Of a stretch of 28,503 nt of DNA, positions 15,501 to 22,489 are shown in pieces. The notes beneath the pieces are model-generated. The model was given only the letters and a program-made list of their open reading frames with translations, did not search any database and was not told where the DNA came from. Source of the stretch: Christensenella sp. UBA3798 (GTDB taxonomy: Bacteria > Bacillota > Clostridia > Christensenellales > CAG-1252); the NCBI GenBank assembly GCA_002368735.1, contig DFEQ01000087.1, forward strand, positions 1-28,503. Direction: 5' to 3'. A program made the position numbers and the translations under genes. The first letter of the stretch is position 1. Each line of letters begins with the position of its first letter.

Positions 15501-17753
15501 AGCCTTGGTGGGATTCTCGCCTATCACGTAGTTATCGGTGTCGATATCCACACCGTTATGATTATCCCCCACCTCTTTAGCGAGGGCGACGGCGGTATAG
15601 TTGCCCGCCTTCTTGCTGCCGCCCGACACCGTCAAGCTCTCCACCACGTCAAAGACCGTGGTCGTCGCAACGGGGTACTGCACCTCGCCGTTGTAGGTAT
15701 AAGTCATCTCGCTCCAATTGACCGTCAGCCTCTTCTTATCGATGGTGAAATCGCGCTGATAAGCGTGCTCGCCCGCGGTGAGGAAGACGTACTTTTCGGA
15801 GGAAGCGCTATCCATCGTAGCCGTCACGTGATAGTTGCCCGCGTTCTTTGCGGAGGTGAGGCTGCGCGTGAGCTCTATGACGTCCGAGCCCACTCGGTCG
15901 CCCTCCTCGTACGAGAGAAGGACGGGGCGCTCGGAATTGTTGAATTCGCCCGAGGGAAGCACCCAATTCAGGCTGAGCGTCTTTTTATTGACGGTGAAAC
16001 CGAATACCTGCAATACAGCCTCCGACGCGCCGAGCGAGGTGACCTCCGCCGAAGGGGTCGCCGTCATCACGAGGGTATACGCGCCGCTGTTTGCGGGCAC
16101 TTTATCCGGCATCGCATAGCTCCACAAGCCCGCATCGCGCGGCTCGGTCTCGTCCATCTTGGTGCCCGACGGGGTCTTCAAAATATACTTGACGGGGAAG
16201 ACGCACTCTGTACGGAGCGAGAACTCGGCGTTCTGCCCGTAGGTGATGACGATATCTTCCATCGGCACGAAGGACACGGTGGGAGGCAGGATGGACCATT
16301 CGGGTCTAAGGTCGAAGGTATTCTCATCCGTCGAACCGAGGACGTAGGCGGCAAAGTCCTCCGCCCCGCTTACGGCGTGCGCACTCTCGGCAAGAGGCTT
16401 TACACTCCAAGCGACCGAGAAGCCGTCCCTCTTCGGAAGGTGCAGATAGTAGTTTGCAAGCCCCGAAGAGACCGAATAGCGCTCGCGATCAAGGGGGGCG
16501 GGGATCCACTTTTCGTCGTTGCCGTGAAAGCCCTCGGTGCCGAGGGTAAACTTGTAGATAGGCTCGAGGGTCAGGAAGAAGTCGTTGCCCTCCGCGTCGC
16601 CGCGCGTCAGGATCATGCGGTTATTATTCTCAAAGCAATATTTGAGGTCGCCCTGGTCGCTTGTATCGGTGCGCTCGAAGAGTTGGCGCTTCGTGGGCTC
16701 CATCTTGCCCTTGATATCGTTCAAGGTGACGGCGCTGCCGTCGTTTTTGAAAACGGTGGGGATATATCCTACCGTCCCGCTGGTAAAGGCGTCTGTGCAG
16801 GAGACGTTATAGTAGGTCTCGCTCGCGCCGAGGTCGATGGGGGTCACGCTGTCAAAGAGGGTCTTTGCGGGAGTGGCGTCGCCGGACGATGTCCAACAAT
16901 CGATAAACAGCCCGAGGCGCACGGCGTCCACGTTCTCCTTATACACCATCACGGTGATATCCTCATAGAGCGCCTTGATATCCTTAGCGCCGCGGAATTT
17001 CAGTTCCTTGCCCTCAACGACGATCTTGGTCACGGACGCATCGATAAAGGAGCAGTCGACGGACGTGACCTTCTTTCCGTCAAAGGTCTCGGGCACGGTG
17101 ATAACGCCTCCGTCGTGAAAGGAGCCAACGACTTCGTACTCCCCTTTCTCGGTCAGGGAATATATCAAGGTGGCGTTTTCGTCGCCGAACTTAACGCCCT
17201 GCCCCATAAAGCCCACGTTGTAGTTGAAGAGAGAATAGCTTGCGAGTATCCCCGTCAGGAAGACGACCAAGACGATGCTCGCCACGCGTTCCTTCAAGGA
17301 GAATTCCGACTTTTTATCGAGGTGATAGAGCAATATCACCAATAGGAGTTTCGCCGCCTGCACCCAGATAAAGATAAACATGGCGACGGTAGTCATCACG
17401 CGGCTCTTATCGTCCGAGGTGGGGATCATCGCGGTCACGAAGGCGAGCACGACGGAAAAAAGGATATACAGCACGCGGTGCCCGATGGTGTATTTTTGTT
17501 TGAGATTGATAAAGAAGATATCCGCCAGGAACACGGCGTCCACGATGGCCAGTCCCACAGGCGCGAGGAAATAGGTGACCTTCTTCGTGACCACGCCGAG
17601 CAGGGTCGCCACAAGTACATCCGCAAGGATGGCGACGGCAAGAGCCACGATGAGCCCGAGCTTTTTATTGCCCATGCGGTGATAGGTCTCGGCGGAATTA
17701 TCTACGGTCTGCGAAGCGCCCTTTCCGTTATAAAAATCCAGCTTCTTATTCAT
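12513..17753 (-). CDS. Giant membrane-anchored protein with MBG-type extracellular repeats
   Basis: A 1746-residue protein with five N-terminal membrane helices (about 32-54, 60-83, 93-112, 119-144, 157-177). The basic loops (NLKQK, DKKSEFSLKER) place the N-terminus inside and the C-terminal 1560 residues outside. Residues about 190-290 (VTVPETFDGKKVTSVDCSF) resemble one BspA-type leucine-rich unit. Residues about 400-500 (LPKRDGFSVAW, FDLRPEWSI) resemble an InlB B-repeat/Flg_new unit. From about 580 to 1660 there is a tandem array of MBG-like beta domains. There is no LPxTG motif and no SLH domain; anchoring is by the helices. Such repeats usually form stalks or adhesins. The ATG at 17753 is preferred to a GTG at 17759 because GGTGAGG (17761-17767) sits 7 nt from the ATG and only 1 nt from the GTG. 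A surface protein inside an otherwise cytoplasmic gene set is unusual. Confidence 0.85.
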   Translation of the reverse strand: MNKKLDFYNGKGASQTVDNSAETYHRMGNKKLGLIVALAVAILADVLVATLLGVVTKKVTYFLAPVGLAIVDAVFLADIFFINLKQKYTIGHRVLYILFSVVLAFVTAMIPTSDDKSRVMTTVAMFIFIWVQAAKLLLVILLYHLDKKSEFSLKERVASIVLVVFLTGILASYSLFNYNVGFMGQGVKFGDENATLIYSLTEKGEYEVVGSFHDGGVITVPETFDGKKVTSVDCSFIDASVTKIVVEGKELKFRGAKDIKALYEDITVMVYKENVDAVRLGLFIDCWTSSGDATPAKTLFDSVTPIDLGASETYYNVSCTDAFTSGTVGYIPTVFKNDGSAVTLNDIKGKMEPTKRQLFERTDTSDQGDLKYCFENNNRMILTRGDAEGNDFFLTLEPIYKFTLGTEGFHGNDEKWIPAPLDRERYSVSSGLANYYLHLPKRDGFSVAWSVKPLAESAHAVSGAEDFAAYVLGSTDENTFDLRPEWSILPPTVSFVPMEDIVITYGQNAEFSLRTECVFPVKYILKTPSGTKMDETEPRDAGLWSYAMPDKVPANSGAYTLVMTATPSAEVTSLGASEAVLQVFGFTVNKKTLSLNWVLPSGEFNNSERPVLLSYEEGDRVGSDVIELTRSLTSAKNAGNYHVTATMDSASSEKYVFLTAGEHAYQRDFTIDKKRLTVNWSEMTYTYNGEVQYPVATTTVFDVVESLTVSGGSKKAGNYTAVALAKEVGDNHNGVDIDTDNYVIGENPTKAYTIAKKTVEVTSWTTDSYTYDGTLKSSEVAAMSGYIDGEEAVAFADLVYQGNAQKNAGDHPFTVTFGIESNYTFGAETPTVAHTLHVEPKVISYSWVTTSLDYNGEMQHPVAQADSVSLCGNDTCAFYYEGEGMNAGNYEVTLTGLTNSNYKLADGDHTQAFVINKILRPAFTVTYADRTYGDEAPTPVVSGNAEDGEVTYLYRKEGSGIYSSLPPTLAGNYVVTATSAESANYLETSAEHSFKINKKRIVVSWTAPASLEYDKAAKEPTASVSNRVGTDDVSVTIALSAGGNNVNVGSFTFTVTDLLGEDKENYTLTGAAGTVSPIYTVTPHVVTLSWQVLSASELVYDKTAKSVTASPVGVYAGDDCEAETVLDSGNNVNVGTFTFRATLTNANYSLASAVSGGYTITPKSVTVTVKDAEVGYGSVAPEFGLDTSALIAGDTLMGTALYSTEYDISDPLKRVVGSYDVTVSGIANANYDITFCKGTLTVSARAVALSWDFTYVVYDKAEHLPAATLVNKAFAADEIAFTYDTDAPETEVGLYSRTVTAITGASAGNYTLVGGLGLTNEWNILQKAVTVKVADVTITYGDDKPAFTLDTSSLIAGDTLTGATTYFTSYDTSSWSSRKAGSYDVKVSDVTRPSNPNYSVTFTKGTLTVRPRPVVLSWSEDSYEYDGETHRPIATITNKQYEFDDGISLTYDSFTQMRSVGNYTRTVTGFSTLMSSYGNNFTVEGGTNVTHSWSITPKAVTVKVKDTAVTYGDTPAYSVDTSALYSGDALAGTAHYTCAYDASDPAHRAVGSYDVTVSGLANPNYDLTFDKGTLTVGAKAIDLWVNNVTVAYGDPTPAFSVDTSVLLADDTLSGTAVFNTLYVPGDATYGVVGDYAVSFTGLSSPNYDITRKKGKLTVVRATRGAVTVDIADVEVGEPITPTVTSAIEEEGGTTVTYLYGVQGSVSEPTSVPPAEEGDYYVIARLSASDNYLEAQSEPCLFTVYSV
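12760..16010 (-). repeat. Tandem MBG-like protein repeat array, two alternating unit types
   Basis: About 13-14 beta units of 70-85 codons. Type A units share TYGDxxPxFxxDTSxL, then GDTLxGT, then GSYDVxVSG, NPNYDxTF and KGTLTV. Four occur at about 14275-14030, 13780-13530, 13270-13030 and 13020-12780. Type B units share a xxxSWxxxxxxYDG core and a VGxYTxTV segment. They lie between the first type A units and fill the older, more diverged part of the array towards 16010. DNA identity between units is only partial, so the array is not a recent duplication. Confidence 0.75.
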
Positions 17754-17755
17754 AC

Positions 17756-19483
17756 TCACACCTCACCGTTGCCGTCCGGCGTAACGGACCTCATCGTCAG
17801 ATGCTCCTCGCCGGCGATGATCGCCGCGAGTTTATCAAAGACGTGGTAGTTCTCGCCCACCTTAAAGACGATGACCGATTGGTCCTCCGCGCATCGCTTG
17901 GGGGATGCGAGGCGCTTATGCAGGGGCAGGAGCCCCGAATACTTGTCGTATAATGCCTTTTGCTTTCTTTGCTGGGCTTCGTCCCCACTCCCGAGCGAAG
18001 CGCACAAGTCGCACAGTTCGTCAAGGCTGCCCCTCTCGCGATAATAGGCGCGACCGCACACCGAGCAGGTGGTCCTGCCGCCCTTCTCATCCGAACGCAG
18101 GCGCAACCCACGCTCGTTGACGTCGTAGAAGACCGAGCTCGTGGTATATGCTTCTCCGTTCACGTAGACGTAGCTCTCGGGATAGACGCAATCGGCGCAA
18201 CGGATGACCGAGGAGATCTCCCCGTCCCTATCGATATCCTTGACAGGCAGCTGCTTCTCCTCGCACACGTAGCCCACGCAGGCGTCGCGCGCGGCGCAGG
18301 AAGAGCACTCCACGCGGCGAAGGTGCTTTTCAAAGACGCTTTTCTTGATATCGGCAAGGGCTTCTTCGTACTCGGCGGCAACGAGCAACTTGCCGTTTAC
18401 ACGAAGGTCGATCTCGCCGTTATTGCATATCACTTCCGCGCTTGCCGCTTTTCCCGACGAAGTGACGTAATCGATGACGTTTGAGGTGATGAGCTCCTCG
18501 TGCTCTTTGCAGGCTTCGCAGGATAACGTCACCTTGTCAAAGAGGACTTTGGCGCGAAGCACGGGGGTCTTGACGTTGGTAAAGCGCTCGAAATAGACGT
18601 CGAACGCCGTCGCCTTGACCTTCATCAAAAGGATGGTGTTGATGGTCACCTTCAATATCTCCACGGGGAGCGCGTCCTCCCTCTTCTCCATACGGAGCTT
18701 TTCGGTCATCTTATCCATCACCGCTTGGTTACTTGCGTTAAAGACGAGGAACCTTTCGAGGTGCTCCTTATCCTCCAGCATCCCGCGGAGCGTCTCCACG
18801 ATCACGCCGACGTCCGTGTCCTCGGGCGGGGTGGCGCCCTCCTTGGACTGCGCCCTCTTGAGGATATCTTCCAGCTTCGACGCCTCCTCCTTGGTGAGGA
18901 ACTTTAAACTGCCGTCCGAATTCAAGGAGAAGTACAGCTTGCCGAGGACGGGTTGCGGCACGAGGGAGATCCCCATCGCGAGGCGCAAACTCGCCGCGTA
19001 GACGAGCTGGGTGGAGTTGCCGCTCTCCTTGACCACCCTGACGTTCTTTTCGTCAAAGAAGACGTTCACCATCGCCTTTATCTCGGACTCGATATCGCCC
19101 CCAATATTGAAGTCGGTATCGGTATCCTCGTAGTAGAGGACGGAATTGTTCTTATAGAAAGTTTCGGAGAGGCGGGTGATGAGGGTCTGCCAAGTATTGG
19201 CTGCCTTGATGCCGTCCTCCGCCACCCCTTCGCCCCGCATCTCGCGGAACCAAGTGGCGCCCTTTTCGCTCATGGACAAGTCGCGCGAGGTCTCCTCGGC
19301 GCTCGGCGCGCCCAATGAATAGACGTAGACGACCCCCTCGGTCTGGTCGAGATAGAGGATGCTGTCCTTTTCGGTGCGGAGATAACGCTCCTTGTACTTT
19401 TCCGCCAGATCCTTGACGATGGGGAAGAGCTTTCTGTCCGCTTCTTTCGTGATACTGTATTTTATTACTTTGTAATCATCCAT
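17756..19483 (-). CDS. Unknown protein with C-terminal zinc-binding cysteine pairs
   Basis: A 575-residue cytoplasmic protein, family not recognised. The first 390 residues are mixed alpha/beta with no motif I can name. The C-terminal third carries cysteine pairs typical of zinc sites: VECSSC followed by DAC (about 393-402), IRCADC (about 428), TTCSVCGRAYY (about 473) and ELCDLC (about 491). The spacing fits two zinc ribbons or one interleaved ribbon. It lies directly after the SNF2-type helicase (10 nt), whose own C-terminus is also cysteine-rich, so the two may work together on nucleic acid or in a common complex. Its stop is 2 nt before the ATG of the giant membrane protein, whose ribosome binding site lies inside this gene. 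AGAGGGG precedes the ATG. Confidence 0.6.
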   Translation of the reverse strand: MDDYKVIKYSITKEADRKLFPIVKDLAEKYKERYLRTEKDSILYLDQTEGVVYVYSLGAPSAEETSRDLSMSEKGATWFREMRGEGVAEDGIKAANTWQTLITRLSETFYKNNSVLYYEDTDTDFNIGGDIESEIKAMVNVFFDEKNVRVVKESGNSTQLVYAASLRLAMGISLVPQPVLGKLYFSLNSDGSLKFLTKEEASKLEDILKRAQSKEGATPPEDTDVGVIVETLRGMLEDKEHLERFLVFNASNQAVMDKMTEKLRMEKREDALPVEILKVTINTILLMKVKATAFDVYFERFTNVKTPVLRAKVLFDKVTLSCEACKEHEELITSNVIDYVTSSGKAASAEVICNNGEIDLRVNGKLLVAAEYEEALADIKKSVFEKHLRRVECSSCAARDACVGYVCEEKQLPVKDIDRDGEISSVIRCADCVYPESYVYVNGEAYTTSSVFYDVNERGLRLRSDEKGGRTTCSVCGRAYYRERGSLDELCDLCASLGSGDEAQQRKQKALYDKYSGLLPLHKRLASPKRCAEDQSVIVFKVGENYHVFDKLAAIIAGEEHLTMRSVTPDGNGEV

Positions 19484-19493
19484 AGCGCCCCTC

Positions 19494-22478
19494 TCAGTTG
19501 AATCTCAGGATATCCTTGACGACAAGGGTATTGTCCATTTCGCGAAGGAAGTTGTTTGCAAAGGAATGGTCGTGCTCGTACCTTCCGAGGATAAAGGTCT
19601 CAAAGGTGTTTTGACGTATCTGCTCGATACGCGCGCCGCACACGGGGCATCGGCCGTCCTCGTAGTCCTTGCCGAAATTGATGGTATAGGGCTGCATTCC
19701 GCAACGGAAGGGGCGCCCCGACCTCTTGAACTGACGGCAGACGGCGCAACTGTTCGTCACCGACTTATCCTTGGGACGGTCGCAATTGTCGATGCGGCAA
19801 TCGCAATGCTCAAAGCTGTCGCAGGCGGAGCATATCACGCGCGCCTCTTCCTCGGTGGTGATATTGTCCACCACCCTTCTCAGCTCGCACTTACTATCCA
19901 CGAAGGGACAATTCTTGAACGCGCAGAACTTGGAGCAGCCCACGAGGACGTTATTCTTTTCGTCCTGTCTGCGCAGCATATTATTGCGCTTGTAGGACAT
20001 ACACACGTAGTTGTATCCCTTGTCCTTCGCCCTCCTGATGCGATGTGTGGAATGCTTACTGCACACGAATTCGTTGATGACGATGGGCTCGCGGACGGGC
20101 GCGCTTTCGCAGGTACAGCGCAGGATGTCGTCCGCAGGGATATCCGTAACGTGCGAAGCGTCGCGCTTACATACGTAGACTTCCTTGCGCACCCCATCCT
20201 GATCCACGCGGATATGCGGCTCCATCTTGATGCCCGTGACGCCCGCCGCCTTGCACTCTTCGCACTCGGGGAGAGTCTCCTCGTAGTCGCTCTCGTACAT
20301 CAGGGTGACGTCGTTACAGGCGGAGCAACGCAGCACCTTCATATTGTCGCTGTTGCACCCGGAAAGGATGGTAGCGTCACCCTCGGTATCGCTCAAAATG
20401 CCGATGGTGGCAAAGTAGCCCAGGCAGTAGCCGTCCAGCCTGCTCATCGTGGCGAAGGAGTGTATCTCCACCTCATCCTCCACCTGCCCCAGGCGGCATA
20501 CACGACCGATGCGCTGGTCCACCGTCAGGGGATCTACCGGTATCTCGAAGTTGACGACCACGTTGCCGCTCTGCAGATCTTGCCCTTCGGTCAGACGCGG
20601 ATCCTCGGCAAAGAGGATGGCGTCTTGGCTCGCCTCATACGCCTTGATGGCGCCTTCGAGGTCGTCCCCTGTGCCTTCTACGAGGTCTTTTTGATACTCG
20701 GGGCGCTGTGCGATGAGGTAGTTCTTGAGCTTAGTCCAAGTCGCCTTATCCTCCTCGCCCCCCGCGTTCTCCTCCTTCTTGTAATCGAAAAAGACGATGA
20801 CGCGATGATTGCCGTCACGACTTCTGAGTTCGTCCAGCAAGGCGACGAAACGCTTGCACTTGGCGAGGAAGACGGCTTCCTCTTCCGCCGCGACGGAACA
20901 AGCCACCTGCTCTACGCGCAAAAAGTCGCTCTTCTCCTTATCGCTCTCGGGCGTCTTCTCCGAAATTGCGTCAAAGACCTTGGCATAAAACGCCGCAAAG
21001 CCGCGGCGACCCGCCCCACCGTTCTTGATAAAGTGTTCGTTCTTTTCAAAGAGCGCCGCTTCGTACTCCTCATTGGCAAAGACTTCCGCGACGGAGTCCG
21101 CCGTCATGGGCTCGCCGTCTATCATAAAGACGGGGGCTTTCCTTTCCTTGACCCCTTCGATGGGCACTACCTTGTCGATGGGCAGGAAGAAATAGCTGTA
21201 CGCACGGCGTTTGAGCGAATACTTGTTCCTGCGGCGCACCATGATGGAGCGCATCACGACGTTGGTATACAGATCGTTGACGTAGTCGAGGGTCTTACTC
21301 TTGATATCGTGATTGGCGGGTATCTCCAAGAATGCGCGGGCGCGCGATTTCTTTTGGCACTCCTTGAGCGCGAGGTAGCCGTCGTAGTCTATCTCTTCAA
21401 AGGGGACTTCCATCCTCGTACCGTCGCTCTTATAAACGGTGGTCGTGAATGCCGCGAAGAACTTATCCCTGCGCTCCGACTTTACGCCGCGCATCCCGAC
21501 GAGATAGTCGCATTCCGCCTTGGCGATATATTCCGCTACGGTGGTAGCGCCCTTACAAACGACGTCGGTATAGTATTTCTTTTCCGCCTCGTACTCCGCG
21601 ATATCCGCCCTATCGGGGGTGCCGTTCTCACGGAAGCACTCGGGGATGCCACCCTTGCAACGGATGAAGTACCACAGATTGAACATATGCGCGAGGTTGC
21701 CCGAATGCGGCGTGGCTGTCAGGAGCAGGCAGAAGGGTTTATCGCACTTCTTCTTGGTCTGCATCATCAAGGAGAGATAGTACATCGAGGTCATCTCTTT
21801 CTTGGTGGCCTTGCACAGATTGTGCGCTTCGTCCACCACGATGAGGTCAAAGAGGGTGCCCGCGATCATCTCCTTACCCGAAGAGGTAAAGGCGGCGTAG
21901 GTCATGATATAAGCGCCGGCGGGCTTGCGATATCCGTCCTCGGTGACGGGCGCGCCCTTGAGTTCGTCCAAGCGATCTATCTTATGCAGTTTTCCTTTGC
22001 CGAAGCCGAACTCCATCTCCACCACCCCCGTCCACTTGCCGAGGAGGGCGTCGTCGGGGACGATGATAAGGAGGTTTTCGATGCGGCCGCGCACGGCGAG
22101 CTCGCTGATGACGACGCACGCTTCGTAGGTCTTGCCGCTTCCCACGCAGTCGGCGAGCAGACCAAAGCCGCGGAGGTCGGATAGGAAGAGCTCCGCCGCC
22201 TCGCGTTGGTGATCCAATATCCTCGCCGCACCCACCGCGTCGTGCACCGACTTTTTGAAGGGGATGCCGTATTCCCCATCCTGCTGCGAATAGGTATTCA
22301 GAGCTATCTTCAGAGAGGAGAAGTCGTCGTAAAGACCGATGCTCTCCACGTGATCCACTTCCTGCAGCTTCTCCCTGTCGATGGGCTTGGGATGCGCGGA
22401 GGACGTGGACTGCGTGCTCTGCTCGTAGTGGGTTTTATTGGTGGTTTTGATATTAATATCTCTTTTCTTGGGATCCAT
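19494..22478 (-). CDS. SNF2-type DEAH helicase/translocase with a cysteine-rich C-terminal region
   Basis: A 994-residue superfamily 2 ATPase. Motif I is ADCVGSGKT (109-117), motif II DEAH (216-219) and motif III TATPHSG (254-260). The second RecA domain carries motif V (LTEGQDLQSGNVVVNFE) and motif VI QRIGRVCRLGQ (about 655-665), close to the SNF2/RapA pattern. A long insert with basic patches (MVRRRNKYSLKRR) separates the two halves. Residues about 715-994 hold at least 23 cysteines in CxxC, CxC and single arrangements, probably several zinc sites, which is unusual for this family. Such enzymes move on double-stranded DNA or remodel nucleoprotein. The gene lies 11 nt after the Hsp70-like gene; the ribosome binding site is weak (AGGA, about 10 nt from the ATG), consistent with coupling to the gene before it. 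Confidence 0.88.
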   Translation of the reverse strand: MDPKKRDINIKTTNKTHYEQSTQSTSSAHPKPIDREKLQEVDHVESIGLYDDFSSLKIALNTYSQQDGEYGIPFKKSVHDAVGAARILDHQREAAELFLSDLRGFGLLADCVGSGKTYEACVVISELAVRGRIENLLIIVPDDALLGKWTGVVEMEFGFGKGKLHKIDRLDELKGAPVTEDGYRKPAGAYIMTYAAFTSSGKEMIAGTLFDLIVVDEAHNLCKATKKEMTSMYYLSLMMQTKKKCDKPFCLLLTATPHSGNLAHMFNLWYFIRCKGGIPECFRENGTPDRADIAEYEAEKKYYTDVVCKGATTVAEYIAKAECDYLVGMRGVKSERRDKFFAAFTTTVYKSDGTRMEVPFEEIDYDGYLALKECQKKSRARAFLEIPANHDIKSKTLDYVNDLYTNVVMRSIMVRRRNKYSLKRRAYSYFFLPIDKVVPIEGVKERKAPVFMIDGEPMTADSVAEVFANEEYEAALFEKNEHFIKNGGAGRRGFAAFYAKVFDAISEKTPESDKEKSDFLRVEQVACSVAAEEEAVFLAKCKRFVALLDELRSRDGNHRVIVFFDYKKEENAGGEEDKATWTKLKNYLIAQRPEYQKDLVEGTGDDLEGAIKAYEASQDAILFAEDPRLTEGQDLQSGNVVVNFEIPVDPLTVDQRIGRVCRLGQVEDEVEIHSFATMSRLDGYCLGYFATIGILSDTEGDATILSGCNSDNMKVLRCSACNDVTLMYESDYEETLPECEECKAAGVTGIKMEPHIRVDQDGVRKEVYVCKRDASHVTDIPADDILRCTCESAPVREPIVINEFVCSKHSTHRIRRAKDKGYNYVCMSYKRNNMLRRQDEKNNVLVGCSKFCAFKNCPFVDSKCELRRVVDNITTEEEARVICSACDSFEHCDCRIDNCDRPKDKSVTNSCAVCRQFKRSGRPFRCGMQPYTINFGKDYEDGRCPVCGARIEQIRQNTFETFILGRYEHDHSFANNFLREMDNTLVVKDILRFN

Positions 22479-22489
22479 AAGACACCGTC

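Noticed and set aside
15243..17345. A 700-codon plus-strand open frame opposite the MBG protein gene
   Set aside because: It is antisense to the repeat protein, its composition is His/Arg/Val/Gly-rich as expected for a shadow frame, and it has no ribosome binding site or domain.
17754..17759. GTG start for the MBG protein, overlapping the upstream stop as GTGA
   Set aside because: The GGTGAGG site would be only 1 nt from the GTG; it is 7 nt from the ATG at 17753.
19566..22184. An 872-codon plus-strand open frame opposite the SNF2 gene
   Set aside because: It is a mirror of a clear helicase gene in GC-rich, codon-biased DNA. Its translation has no recognisable domain, and the minus-strand frame has full motifs and coupling.
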